A stretch of 64,000 nucleotides of DNA. Source: Fallopia convolvulus (lineage: Eukaryota; Streptophyta; Magnoliopsida; Caryophyllales; Polygonaceae). Below are positions 12,501 to 22,311 of this stretch, in pieces; the stretch's first letter is position 1, and every line of letters starts with the position of its first letter. The DNA lies in NCBI GenBank assembly GCA_964016875.1, contig OZ024724.1:14860501-14924500 (forward strand). Direction: 5' to 3'. Made by a program: the position numbers and the translations under genes. Below the pieces are notes generated by a model. The model was not told where the DNA came from. It made no database searches and was given only the letters and a program-made list of their open reading frames with translations.

Positions 12501-12659
12501 ACCGTCGAAGTGAATGCTGGGAAGTTAGCTCCTGCGTGGGAAGGACCCTACAAGATAGTTGGTATCACCGGACAGGGAGCATATCGGCTGGAATCTAAAG
12601 AAGGAAAGCCCATTCCGCGTATTTGGAACGCCACGCACTTACGGAGATACCACTTCTAG
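9570..12659 (+). CDS. pol: RE2 Pol: RT, degenerate RNase H, archaeal-type RNase H, integrase
   Basis: A single 1029-codon frame. RT occupies about residues 1-240, with WRVCIDFTDLNKACPKDSFP and the catalytic YIDD at about residue 122 (9933-9944). The first RNase H (about 265-390) has lost the usual catalytic aspartates (LYLAVTENAV instead of a DASD-like motif). A second RNase H follows at about 405-530 with intact TDGAS, ESEYEAL and KCDSLLV motifs, as in the Tat lineage. Integrase has an HHCC zinc finger (HEGECGNHSGG ... CEAC, about 680-730) and a D,D,E core (GMDIVG, CDNGSQF, NGQAES, about 750-860), then a C-terminal domain ending at TAG 12659. The true start lies upstream in the polyprotein: the frame opens at a deletion, so 9570 is not a natural initiation site. 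Confidence 0.95.
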   Translation: MKYPEWLANVVVVSKKNGKWRVCIDFTDLNKACPKDSFPLPHIDAMVDATAGHEMLTFMDAFSGYNQIRMHQEDQEKTSFITSQGTYCYKVIPFGLKNAGATYQRLVNRMFQKHIGRTMEVYIDDMLVKSKQAEHHVQHLEEAFKILDSYRMKLNPTKCVFGVTSGRFLGFVVTQRGFEASPNQIRAIAALRSPRCVKDVQKLTGRVAALNRFISKSSDRCRLFYDMLRRNKRFEWTPTHEEAFQQLKHYLSSPTLLSKPEEGENLLLYLAVTENAVSGVLVREDEGNQLPVYYVSRTLLAAETRYSPLEKLVLALVMASTKLRPYFESHTITVRNNYPLKAILRKPEITGRMAKWAIHLSGFDIDYEPKAAIRAQALADFVADFSRTMDEAARQQEAFVTEREYSGTWILHTDGASNTQGVGIGVVLKSPKGDKIAQAVRCAFEATTNESEYEALILGLMIAKDLSIEEIEVKCDSLLVVNQILGIFTTRDTRMAAYAEKVREIIQSFKNFTIQQVPREENAQADALDNLASALDLEEFASVPLVHVLVPAIGREAEDPRKDEERKIREDSQTLRILASEDPEGSDMPHERDPQEAATPGDPNPASNIPSASQEPECWTEPYLRWIDRGQLPSDKSEARALRMRATRYSTRDGILFKQSTVGTLLRCVAKTKVPKILKELHEGECGNHSGGSNLFNKALNLGYYWPTMRQDATEYSQKCEACQKHATTLHQPPEPLHLTLTPWPFMRWGMDIVGKLPPSSGKRVFFLVVTDYFSKWIKAEVYKEIKESHVIAFVKKHIICRFGIPSEIVCDNGSQFIRKKTRYYCRRWNIDLVTSTPRYPQANGQAESNNKVIINNLKKRLVKAKGRWADELPYVLWADRTTPKAATGQSPFSLVYGCEAVIPAEVTVPTARYGLQTLDQNATELAANLDTLEELRERARLCLARHQQQVARSYNKNVRIRAFAIGEWVLRKVFQNTVEVNAGKLAPAWEGPYKIVGITGQGAYRLESKEGKPIPRIWNATHLRRYHF

Positions 12660-13561
12660 AAGAACAACCAAGTCGCCAGAAACGGCCAAATAAACTCAAG
12701 TAAGATCTAAACGATGACGTAAGCTCGGTAAAAATCGGTCAGGTAAATGGCTTCTTTTTATTTTAATACATGTGTTACTCATCCTCAAAAAAAGGAGAGA
12801 CAACGGAAAATAACAACAGTATTCTCCCAGAGGAGTTACTCTCGGTAGCTATCGCCAGGAAAGAGGAACCTCAAAAAACAGAAATAAAATAAACAAACGG
12901 TAACAAGCCTTTCATAAAAAAAACAATCAATCTAAAGTAATACACCCGCCATCCAGCAGATTCGCCAGTCACAAAGGACCGCTTCGCAGAAGCTCGCCGG
13001 TCGGCAGTTCAGGGCAAAACCCCGCGTCGCCAGTTCCACCGAGAAAACGCCAGATCATCGACGGAGATCGTCAGGGCATAGCTGGAAACGACGGATCTCG
13101 TCCTTCACGCGCCTCCAAGCAGGTAATCCCTTTCAACCAGCAGGGGCTTGAAGGCCAAAATTCAGGTCACCCATAATCCTGGTTAAGGTTTTTTGCTCAC
13201 CTTTTTAAGCCATAGATATGCACCACTTGAAAACACCTAGCCACCTGCAGGGGCTACGTGAACACCGATCGGCACGGAGCAGAAAAGTACCTGCACGAAA
13301 AGCCAGCACAGAAAACGCAAGCAAAACGCGACAAAGCAAAAGCATAACGATAGATAAACACCCCCGCCCCATGACGGGGGGCAAAACATCCAAACAAAGT
13401 GTTCGTGGCCGCGCCACCATCCGAGAAACCCTCACCAGACGCCCGATAAATGGCACGCTGGTGAGGTACTGCTTGTCCTTCATTAAATTCGTCCCCAAGA
13501 AAACAAAAGCAAACTTTACAAATGGCCTAAGCCGCCAGACTTCTTCACATTAGTAGGATCT
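12660..13561 (+). other. RE2 region between pol and the antisense gene
   Basis: About 0.9 kb with no supported coding region. It contains a G/C-rich hairpin near 13361-13382 (CCCCCG, an 8-base loop, CGGGGG). It lies just beyond the 3' end of the antisense gene. Confidence 0.6.
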
Positions 13562-15403
13562 TCATGCAGGGTTTCCAGAAGCAACCGTTTCCTCTCCCTG
13601 GTCATCGCCTTCCGGGTGCACTTGTCCAGCCGCCGTCGGAGAACTCAACAGGGAAGCGATGCGAGCCGAGGGCACACCGCCAGGGAAAGCATCTAGAAAT
13701 TGCTCGTTGAACTTGTCCGCATCCCCAGCAGAAAGCTTCCCCGCTTCGAATTCCCTGATGGTCTCCAGCCGCGCTAGCATACTGAAGAACGCCCCAATAT
13801 CCTCCGCGTCCGCTTTTCCCATGGAAAACGCACCAACAGCCTTGACTTCAAGCTCCTTCACTCTGGCTTCCTTGACAGAAATGGTGCGTTCCAGCTCCGC
13901 GACACGAGCCTTCGCAACTACCTCTTCAGCGTCCAAAGCCTTGGCCCGAGCAGCAGACCGTTCTCGCGCTTTGTCGATCTCCTCGCGATGCTTGGCAACT
14001 TCCTGTTTCCTCCGCTCGTACTCTGCAAACTCCTTATCCATCTCATCAATAAACAAGCCGACCTCCTGGAAGAGCTGCATATGCCAGAAAAGATAAATCA
14101 GAGAGTGGCCGTAAGTTAAGGGCTAGCCTTACCCGATAAAGCAAACGGCACAAGGGGCTAGTTACCTTCCAAGCTCCGAGGCCTACCTCGGTCGCCATCG
14201 CATGAGCGGACACAGGGACAGGGTACTTCTTGAAGTTAGGATCCCGGTACCGTTGGAGAGATTGCCACTCAGAGGATGCGTCATCCTGAAGCTCGAGGGA
14301 ATCATCGTTGCTCCGAGCAGGACGCTTGCGAGAAACCTTAGGGACCTCCTGACACTCCCTCTTGACACCCTGGGTAGACGGAGGCTTCGAATCACCAGAG
14401 CGAGTCTTCTTAAGGATCAAATCCGAGGTAGAAAAGGAAGAACCCGATCTGCGTGCACGAGTTTCTGAAACAAAAGAAAGAGAGGGTCAAATGTGCACAA
14501 CAGTAGCCACGGTAAACTCATAAACGATGGTACTCACCCACGGAAGGACCGGAAGCGAGGGTTGAAGTCGGCGCAACAGACATCTTGACAATAGGCAGGC
14601 AAACTTTCTCAGAGCCCGACGAAGTAGCACTACCCTCGTCCTTTGAAGATTCGTCCGATGGATTAGAAAGAGATGCCCCAAACGTCCTTTGTGCGGAAGT
14701 TAGTTGGAAGAGCCTCGACAGAACCCTCTCCGAATGACTAGGCGGTTCGACGTTGTCAGGAATACCTGCAAGAACAAAGGAACAGAGGGTGAATAGGCGT
14801 CAAGAAGAGATCGCCTTGTAATACAGGAGAAAAACGAGATAATCTTACTAGCCGGATTCCATTTGTCATGCAAAAACAGGCGACTTTCAGGGGTTAGAGA
14901 CGCAATCTCGACAAAGAAAAAACGGTTTGCCCAACCCTTCCCATTGACCTTTGTGTTTAAGACGAGCGGCTGGCGAGCGGTTCGAGATTGTAAGATGAAT
15001 CGACCTCGCCTTACCGTGGTAATACGGTAAGCCTGAAGCAGATCCAGTAAAGTCTACCCCGGCGACCTCCGCCATCTTACTCACCCAAGAGAGGATCTTC
15101 CAAGCGGAGGGAAGAAGTTGCGTAAGAGGAAGTTTAAAACGGGCTAGAAATTCCTGGACAATAGGGGGAAAAGGGAATCGGCAAGAGATAGTGAACGGAA
15201 ACTTGAAGAAACATACCCAACCAGGGTGAACCCATTCAGAATGCTCTTCCCCGGGACATACAACAACTACCCCCCGAAAAGCCACCCTCTAAAAGGATTT
15301 GGTTCATCTCTTCTAAGCCCATGGTATTTGGAACTCGGTCGCACTCTTGGAGGATGCCCGAGGGTGAGAAACCATGTCGAGAAGATATTCTATCCCTCGC
15401 CAT
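13562..15403 (-). pseudogene. RE2 antisense multi-exon gene (plant gypsy-associated family)
   Basis: A spliced gene runs against pol. Reading the minus strand, an ATG at 15403 opens exon 1 (15403-14849), which holds WVCFFKFPFT, CRFPFPPIVQEFL and LLPSAWKILSWVSKM, phrases like the Pfam 'putative gypsy type transposon' family (PF04195, from memory). Introns with GT...AG ends lie at 14848-14766, 14537-14465 and 14165-14075 (83, 73 and 91 bp), and the flanking exons join in matching phase: NPA|SIPDNVEPP, SVG->GETRARRSG (split codon), GAWK|LFQEVG. Exon 4 (14074-13562) encodes a charged coiled coil ending at a stop. Exon 1 has two apparent one-base shifts (near 15290 and 14910), so this copy is probably dead. 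The function is unknown. Antisense ORFs are known in some Tat elements such as Grande. Confidence 0.75.
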
Positions 15404-15676
15404 AGAAATGTGAAGAGAGAACTGGAAACGAAGAAGAAGAAGAAAGAAAGAGAAGAGTCGTACCTCGGGAGAGATCGCTAACAGAGCAGTGGAGTAATGA
15501 GTTCCTTCCGCGAGGCGCAGTAAATAAGGAAGACTGATGTCTTTTCACCTGCCAGAGAAAGCGTGTAGAGAGATCTCCACCTTACACGTGTGAGATCCGA
15601 GATAGCTGAGATCCCGGAAACCAACAGACAAAAAGATCCAGTGAATTCAAAATTCACTCGAATCTTTTGGGGCTAT

Positions 15677-16064
15677 TGTTGGGCCCAAAGAACTACCTAA
15701 CTCGCGATCAGCCCAGCCCATCAACATTTAAGCCCAGAAACCATATCAGGATCGCCAGCATCGTCTCCGAACCGAAAAATCCGGCAGGAGCAGTTCGAGA
15801 AAACCACTCGGAAGATGGGGTGAGCGACGTGGGAAGATGGAGCCGAGATGTGGAGACGAAAACCAGTATTTAGTATTTAGTAGGGGATTAGCCCAAAAAT
15901 TGAGATCCAGATTGATCACTTGTAATCAAGCCATTGTAATTCTCGATTTCTTTCAAATACAGAAAGTTGCTTTGTTCATCAAAATTCACGTTGATCGGCT
16001 AGATATTCCCCATAAACTCACGAAATCACCTTTGAGGATCGTCGGTCGGAAATTGACCAAAACA
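15677..16064 (+). repeat. RE2 3' LTR
   Basis: 388 bp, preceded by the short tract CTTTTGGGGCTAT (15664-15676) that should act as plus-strand primer. It has a 7-bp TATTTAG duplication absent from the 5' LTR. The right target duplication AATAA follows at 16065-16069. Confidence 0.95.
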
Positions 16065-17989
16065 AATAACTGAATAATAAATACTTTACGAGTATGAGAA
16101 TTGAGCCCACTTAAAACTATTAGCCCTAATCTAGATAACACACTGATATAATAAATTGGGCCTATCACGATCTATGTGCACCGGGCCAGAGCATGTTCCC
16201 CATATTTTAAAGTCGTGGCCCGTGGACACTGTCGTTTTTTTAAAATAGTCGCTTGATACCTTGTGATTGTGAACATCTGTGTATATACATCGATGGGTAA
16301 AATTTATCCTACATATTCCATTACACATTTCTATTTCTTTTTTCTATTTTTAGTATATACATATAGTTGACTCTTTGTGTAAATTTGTAGTATGATATTA
16401 ATAATGTCATTTTATATGAACATTTTAAAGCTGATAAATCTTTTAGGGAATATCATCAATTAAATTAAATCATAAGCGAAAATCCCTTACTTCAATGGAG
16501 ATTGAGCTAAAAAGAAACCTCTCGTCTCGATCTGATACTTGCTCTGACGCCTCAGTCTACTCACGTGTAGCTGATCCAATCCAAACAATTATTGTAGAGA
16601 GAAGTGAAAATGCACCACAATGGTTAGATCTCAAAAAAAACCAATTAACAAGAATAAAACTTCATTAACGCGGTTAAAATAGCTTACATTGTAAGCGATA
16701 TAGGATGACTTCATAAGCTTTATAAGTTATGCAAATAATTGACGTGTTTCATGAAGATACATTTGGTTTCATTTTAATTTATTTTATATAATTATATGTT
16801 TGTGTGGGTCAGAGTATCTGATTTTTCAACTAGACTTGCAACTCAAGCACTCCATTTTATACTTTTCTTAATTTAAAATTTTTTGGTTTAGAAAAAAAAT
16901 CCTTTTTTTCTAGTTCTTCTCTTCTACACTAATATGCGAAAACCCGATATACAATCTTTCAAGTATTCTTTTATATCACCCAACATGATCCTGATCTTGC
17001 CAAGAATCCAACTTGAACTCTTCTCCTCTTCTTAATTCAGTTTAGGGCGCCTAGTTGTGAAGAAAATCAGTAAAGTCGAAATGATTATGATGGAACTCGA
17101 ACAAGAAAGAGAACTCAAATTGATAGTTTAGTTGAGGAGACACCAATGCTTTGTTCAACTAATTAACTAGTAAGATTGTGATGATCAAACTAGAACTTTC
17201 ATATTTGAACTCTATGGACTCTCTTGTGTTTGTGTTTGGACGAATGCTCAAGAACAACAAAGAGAATAATAACGTAACGTATGAAACCTAAGAGATAAGT
17301 CAAACACCTTCAGGTTTAACTCTTACAAATCTGATTAATTGAAAAGCAATGCAAGAGTTTAATTAGGTAATGAAAGACTAAGCCAAACTAATCTAACTTA
17401 GGGCTCAAGGCAAGCTGGTATGAGTACAAGGGAATAATTGTTGCCTTGGCTTCTAGAACCAATAAAATAAAAATAAAAATAAATACTCCATATCCAAATA
17501 AGATAATCAATTAAGACATTAAATAAATTTAAAGGCCTAAGAGATAAATAATTTGAATAAAACCCAATAAAAGAATGCAAAAGACAACAAAAACCATTCC
17601 AACCAAATCGCATGATAAGTAGGTGAAATTTATGTCTACTTATCTCAAAATATAAAATCCTAACTAAGATAGATAAGTTCTACTAGTATATGATAAAATT
17701 CAAAGGTGACCAATACCATGTCATCATTTATCTTATCCTGTCACTTAATTCATCCCTAAAATAAGATAAAAATATCATCGTTATAAGTTAGGAAAGTAGT
17801 GTAAATGAGGCCCATATTGCATCTTCAAACACATCCAATGGACTTGTTCACTTCAACCCAAATCACAACTCAATCTATGGGTGTAGAATTAGCCTAATCT
17901 CTTGATGATCCAATTGCTTTTAGGTTGGGATGATGTCGAAAAATTGTGACTCATTTCTTCCTATCAGATTCATGGATCACGACTGCTAG
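16065..17989. other. AT-rich intergenic DNA
   Basis: No coding region, RNA gene or repeat boundary that I can support. The right part (about 17400-17989) may include the downstream end and LTR of RE3, since integrase-like sequence starts immediately after it on the minus strand, but I could not find a matching LTR. Confidence 0.5.
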
Positions 17990-18333
17990 AGAATGAATTA
18001 GCTACTTGGTACACGATTAGACCACATTCATTTTCAAAAATAACTCAAGAATTTAACATCACGATCAGATATGATAGTGAAAGGAATACTATGTAACATA
18101 ACTATTTCCCTAAAGAGAATTAGATACTTGTTGTGCATCATTTGTGTGTGGCATCCAATGAAATGAGCCATCTTAGATAAGCAGTCTACTACCATAAAAA
18201 TTGAATCTCTACCTTTTCTAGTCCTAGGCAATCCAACAATAAAGTCCATAGAGATGTCCTCCCAAGGAAAACAAGGAATAGGCAAAGGTTGATATAATCC
18301 ATGAGAGTTTACTCTTGATTTGACTTTAGCACA
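17990..18333 (-). pseudogene. RE3 integrase fragment (CRM-like chromovirus), left piece
   Basis: Minus-strand translation gives KVKSRVNSHGLYQPLPIPC, WEDISMDFIVGLPRTRKGRD and DRDVKFLSYF, the start of the integrase catalytic core of CRM-type chromoviruses (first Asp in SMDFI, second in SDRDVKF). The reading frame stops at the 18333/18334 junction because RE4 inserted there. The upstream part of the same gene resumes at 45845 beyond RE4. It decays into unrecognisable sequence below about 18000. Confidence 0.85.
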
Positions 18334-18870
18334 TGACTCGGCTAAAGTCGTCGTGCCAAAATAAAAAATAAATAACTTTATTCTACTAACTAGTATAGTA
18401 AGCAAGCAAGGGGTCGAACCCAAGAGAATCGGATTTCTGAATCAATCAGCAAGTAACAAGACAGGGGTTTTGAAAGTTTCAGGCAAACAAACAAACAAGA
18501 AAAGATTATTTAGGATTAAATCAATGGAAGGAAATCAGAGTTTATTCAACCAATTCCACCTTTTTAATCATTCGATTATCAATACATCCACTTTTCTATT
18601 AATTCCCAAGTTAATTCCAATCCTTATAAAAGATTTCCGCTTGTACACAGTCCAAGCGGAATTATGATATGAACAAGAACGCTTAATTCAAATCCTGCAA
18701 AATATTAAGGATAGAAGGATATCAAATCATGCAATCAAGCTACGAGTCTCATGCATAAAATAACAATCAAACACTCTTTCTCAAATCTAGTCCACTGTCC
18801 TAGAAAAGAGTTGTTTCAAGGATAAATAAGATTGCACAGACAACAATCAAACCTAATCCAACAATCAAAC
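18334..18870 (-). repeat. RE4 3' LTR, truncated
   Basis: Matches the first 540 bases or so of 44637-45839 with scattered differences, then similarity stops near 18870 and internal sequence begins. About 650 bp of this LTR (its U3 side) is missing, presumably deleted. Confidence 0.85.
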
Positions 18871-19030
18871 CTTATTACCTGAGCCGCCCTTTCGTGTTTT
18901 CAACTCATCCCAGGATTTTATATGCCTTTTTCTATATTTTATGGCTTTTTTTAATTTTTTTTAAATTTTTTCTGAATCAAATGATATAAATATAATGCGA
19001 CTGTACATTTAATACAAATATAACAGTGAA

Positions 19031-19070
19031 TCTCTTCCCCCATACTTAAACCCTTCATTGTCCCCAATGA
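19031..19070 (-). other. RE4 polypurine-tract region
   Basis: On the minus strand this reads CATTGGGGACAATGAAGGG followed by TTTAAGTATGGGGGAAGAGA. The GGGGACAATG...TAAGTATGGGG signature is typical of the region before the 3' LTR in Athila-type elements. The following LTR portion has been deleted. Confidence 0.65.
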
Positions 19071-19166
19071 AGCTAAGAAATATAGACCAAAGTATAGAAG
19101 AAGGAATCAGGAGACTCACTGCTGATCTGGTGGAGGGAATGAAGGATAACCTGGCCACTATGTCTG

Positions 19167-20548
19167 CTAGAAAACAACTGCCCACCTCTGATGCTCATAA
19201 AATGCCTCCAATGATCTGTCCATAGCATCCTGGCGAATAGATAAAGCATTCCGCCGAACAGATAAATGCTGCATCCCACTCAACATACGCTCCTCAAAAC
19301 TCATACCATCAGTCCAAGGCAAACTAGAGGAAGCAGAAGTAGAACCAAAAGTGGATGCACGAGTAGCTGGGGGAGGTACACCCCAACCAGCTGCAGTTTG
19401 TGGTCTAGGAGCCCATCCAGATGGATTAGAAGAAAATCTATCATGAAATGCTGCAACCTGCTCATCCCATCCTCCACCATCATCCTCATAATCATCTCCA
19501 ACATCCTCTACACGAGCGTCTACTTTAGGCTGTAAATGAAATGAATAAACAGTATCTCCATATTGTAAATGTGTTGGTAGACGTAGAAAATCTGTAGCAG
19601 GGAACCCATGCAACCAAGTCCAACCTCCATCTACTGACCCTCTCAAACAACTGGCCCTAACTAACGCCTAATGCGTATATCTGTACCCATCAGTCAAATG
19701 TCCTCCAAACTGGGCCTCAATCTGCTCTATAGAAATAAATCTGGTGGCTAAGAGAGTAACCATACCACCCAAACCTATCTGCCCACTCCTTGCCGGATAC
19801 TGCCCAGCAGATACAACAAATAATCCTAACTAATCCGGGCACTGAGATGGAAAAGGGAACAAGAATCTAATAATCCTCAACTCGCGTGCATGAACCTTGT
19901 TCGGCTCTCCCTGTCCTAAAAATGCCATGGCTAGGACCTTGTGACACAGACAGACACAAGGGTGGGGAATCTTATTGTTAGTCTCCCCAGAACAAGTGTT
20001 AAAAGGGACGCCAGTAAGAGTAAACCAGAAATCATAAATCGTACCATCAGACAGTATACTCGTCCACCCCTCAGAAGGTGGTGAAGTGATCCCAAAACTA
20101 AGATAAACCTCCTCACGGGTCAAACTACATAATCTATCACATGCATGAAAGCTCAGGACCCCATCAAAAAAGCGAAAAGTGGACAGAAACTCCCTATCCT
20201 CATACTTATCCCAAATCTCTAGTCTCAAGCAATTGCTCTGTACACTTCCTAAATTCCAAGTCTATCAGTGTAGGGACATCAAAGAATTTAGTATTAACAA
20301 ACTCCCTATCCTCATACTTATCCAAAATCTCCCTCTGCCCCGCAGTCAGATTCTGTAAACCATAATACTCCATAACTAAATAAAATAAACCGATCTGAGC
20401 GAAAAGAATTACCCAACTGCTGAAATCCGCGGCCTCGGACAGCAAAGAAGGCGCTGACTGGTAGGCTCAATCTGCGGACGCGGAAAAGATCGGCGAGCGC
20501 GGAATTGGAAGAAGGCAATCCGCGGGCGCGGAAATTTTCCTCGGACAC
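19167..20548 (-). pseudogene. RE4 ATHILA ORF-1-like region
   Basis: Minus-strand reading in shifting frames gives REEVYLSFGITSPPSEGW, LSDGTIYDFWFTLTGVPF, PHPCVCLCHKVLAMAFLGQG and EPNKVHARELRIIRFLFPF, then a GSVDGGWTWLHGF to FLRLPTHL section. This pattern resembles the plant ATHILA ORF-1 / 'putative plant transposon protein' families, whose function is not known. It sits downstream of the post-pol motif, as in Athila. The copy has stops between the two main open stretches (20228-19830 and 19646-19167) and a direct repeat of about 35 bp (20182-20217 and 20296-20330) that duplicates the DKYEDREF-coding stretch. The assignment rests on recalled family resemblance. Confidence 0.5.
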
Positions 20549-20865
20549 GGATCTGGATTTTTCCAGATCTGTTTCTCGTCGTCAATGGCGAACTCTGAAC
20601 TCCCTCAAATCCTCAGATTCGGCTCAACAAACAACAGATCCAACCTCCAAACAGCAAAAATCAAACCCCAAGAACAAAAATTGAAAACTAACCGTATAGA
20701 TTAGCCAGAAACTGCTCAATAACTCCAAATCAAGCCAACCGACCTCCAACAATGGTGAAGAACGGGGCTGGGCACGGAAACGCTGGCGCGGTTTCTCTTC
20801 GGGGGCGCAGATCTGCTGTAGGCGCGGATGACGATGGTGGTCCGCGGGTGGTGGTGATGGTGGTT
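20425..20865. repeat. RE4 dispersed GC-rich dyad motifs
   Basis: Several variants of a GATCCGCGGGCGCGGA-like motif (arms CCGCG / CGCGG) are scattered here, e.g. CCGCGGGCGCGGAA near 20520. Similar clusters recur at 29997-30066, 42938-42994, 44500-44576 and in the 5' LTR at 45498-45686, all belonging to RE4. Confidence 0.7.
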
Positions 20866-20884
20866 GGTGAAGATGAGAGGTTAT

Positions 20885-22311
20885 TGATCGCTCACGAATG
20901 CGAGGGTCTAGAGATACAATTTATAACCCGACCCCGTTGTAGCACGTGGTGGGTGTCGAACGCTCGGGAAATCTACTCGATTGAGGTGCCTAAACACTAG
21001 AAAGCTGGAAAGGAGAACTTAAAACAAAGGAAAACAAAGAGAACAGTCGGGACCGACACAAGTGTCACATCGGGCCCGATGTTGGCGACAAAGGGGGAAG
21101 TCGGGACCGACGTAGAGCAAGTCGGGCCCGATGTAGCTGGTTTTGTCGAACTCAGAGATTGAAAGTAGATCTTGGGCTTTTGGGTTCCTTCTCTAGTAGA
21201 TTAAGGCTTTTCCACCCCAATTCAAGCAATAAGTGATGATCGGAATAGGATCGAGGTGCTTTCACCCTCGTTCCAACCACTTCTACACATCGATCATTGG
21301 GGAAATCCCCTTCGAAGCAAGGTCTTGAGATGGACAAATGTTCACTTTCGTTACTTTGCCAATCACAAGCCTTGATTCCTTACTTTCATAAGGAATTGTA
21401 GCTCTATGTAGAGTGGGTTCCTAGATCAAGCACTCAAGGCTTATGGAATTGGGGTTTCTAGCCTTACCTAGCTAGAGTTTTCCCCCATAACCCAAGATCA
21501 AGGAGATCTACTCCATATGGCAAACAAAGAAAGCAAACAAATCACAAAGCAAAGAAATCAACATCATCAATCTCAAACCAAAGCCAAATTTCATTCACAA
21601 ATCAAAAGCAATCCACAAACTCCAATCCAAGGTTTCCAAATCCACAAAATCAAAACAAGGCAAAGCTAATCTATCAACCAAACCTATCAAATCTCCTCCT
21701 CCTATGCCGATTCCCTCTCTTCTCCTTCTCCTCTCCTTCCTCCTTGCTCTCCAAGTATCCTCTTGAGAGTTTTTGAGAGTTGGTTCCTTGCTAAGTGTGT
21801 GGGAACCTCTTCCAATTAGAAGATAAGAGAGCCTTTATAGATGAGGGGCAAAAGTGATAGTTTACAATTTCGTGCCTTGGAGCCCAATCCAGCCAGCGAC
21901 CGACTTGGACCGACACGGAGCACCTCGGGCCCGACTTACTGGGCAAGTCCGTCCGAGGTCGAAAAATCATCTCGGGTCCGGCGTTGGTTCCAACTCGATC
22001 CGTACCTCGTTCCACCTTTTTCTTGTTGGCTTTTCTCTTGTTATTCTTCATGGCTTGCTCCTCTCTTTCCCTCTTAAGCTCGGGCCTTGCTCCATGTTCC
22101 GATTCTCCTTCAAAACGACCCTTGATCCATGCCAAAACACCTACAAAACACATAAAACGCGCATAGTCTCCGAATCTCATAGAAATACGAGAACTAAGCT
22201 AAGATGGATCAAAACACTCAAGAAAAGGGGAAAAAGCAACATATTTACAAAGGGAATCATATATAAAACACCACCAAATAAAGGGAATCATATATAAAAC
22301 ACCACCAAATA
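20885..22311 (-). repeat. RE5 3' LTR
   Basis: Starts TGATCGCTCACGAATGCG (plus view) directly after the GTTAT duplication. Nearly identical to 28310-29715. Its inner edge contains a 31-bp tandem duplication (22252-22282 and 22283-22311) absent from the other LTR, so this boundary is uncertain by about 20 bases. Confidence 0.9.
21832..21840 (-). promoter_or_regulatory. RE5 LTR TATA box
   Basis: CTATAAAGG on the minus strand in the LTR, with the same site at 29256-29264 in the 5' LTR. It is a plausible core promoter element for element transcription. Confidence 0.5.

Larger units (their letters stand above)
6503..16064 (+). mobile_element. RE2: Ty3/gypsy Tat-lineage LTR retrotransposon
   Basis: A complete 9.56-kb element with two LTRs beginning TGTTGGGCCC and ending AAAACA, flanked by a perfect 5-bp duplication AATAA (6498-6502 and 16065-16069). 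Order inside: tRNA-Lys-type primer site, Gag, protease, RT, RNase H, second archaeal-type RNase H, integrase, a long 3' region with an antisense gene, then a short purine-rich tract. The second RNase H after the usual one is the diagnostic feature of the Tat lineage. Gag and protease carry frameshifts, a small deletion and two nonsense codons, while the RT-to-integrase part is an uninterrupted 1029 codons. The LTRs differ at only about nine positions plus a 7-bp duplication by eye, so insertion was fairly recent. Confidence 0.95.

Noticed and set aside
13205..13553. Short plus and minus frames in the RE2 3' region as extra genes
   Set aside because: No domain, no conserved counterpart in RE6 or RE7, and not joined by splice sites to the antisense gene.
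21791..22180. 129-codon minus-strand frame repeated at 29215-29604
   Set aside because: It is the same LTR sequence in both RE5 LTRs and overlaps the TATA and motif region; it looks like a chance LTR frame.
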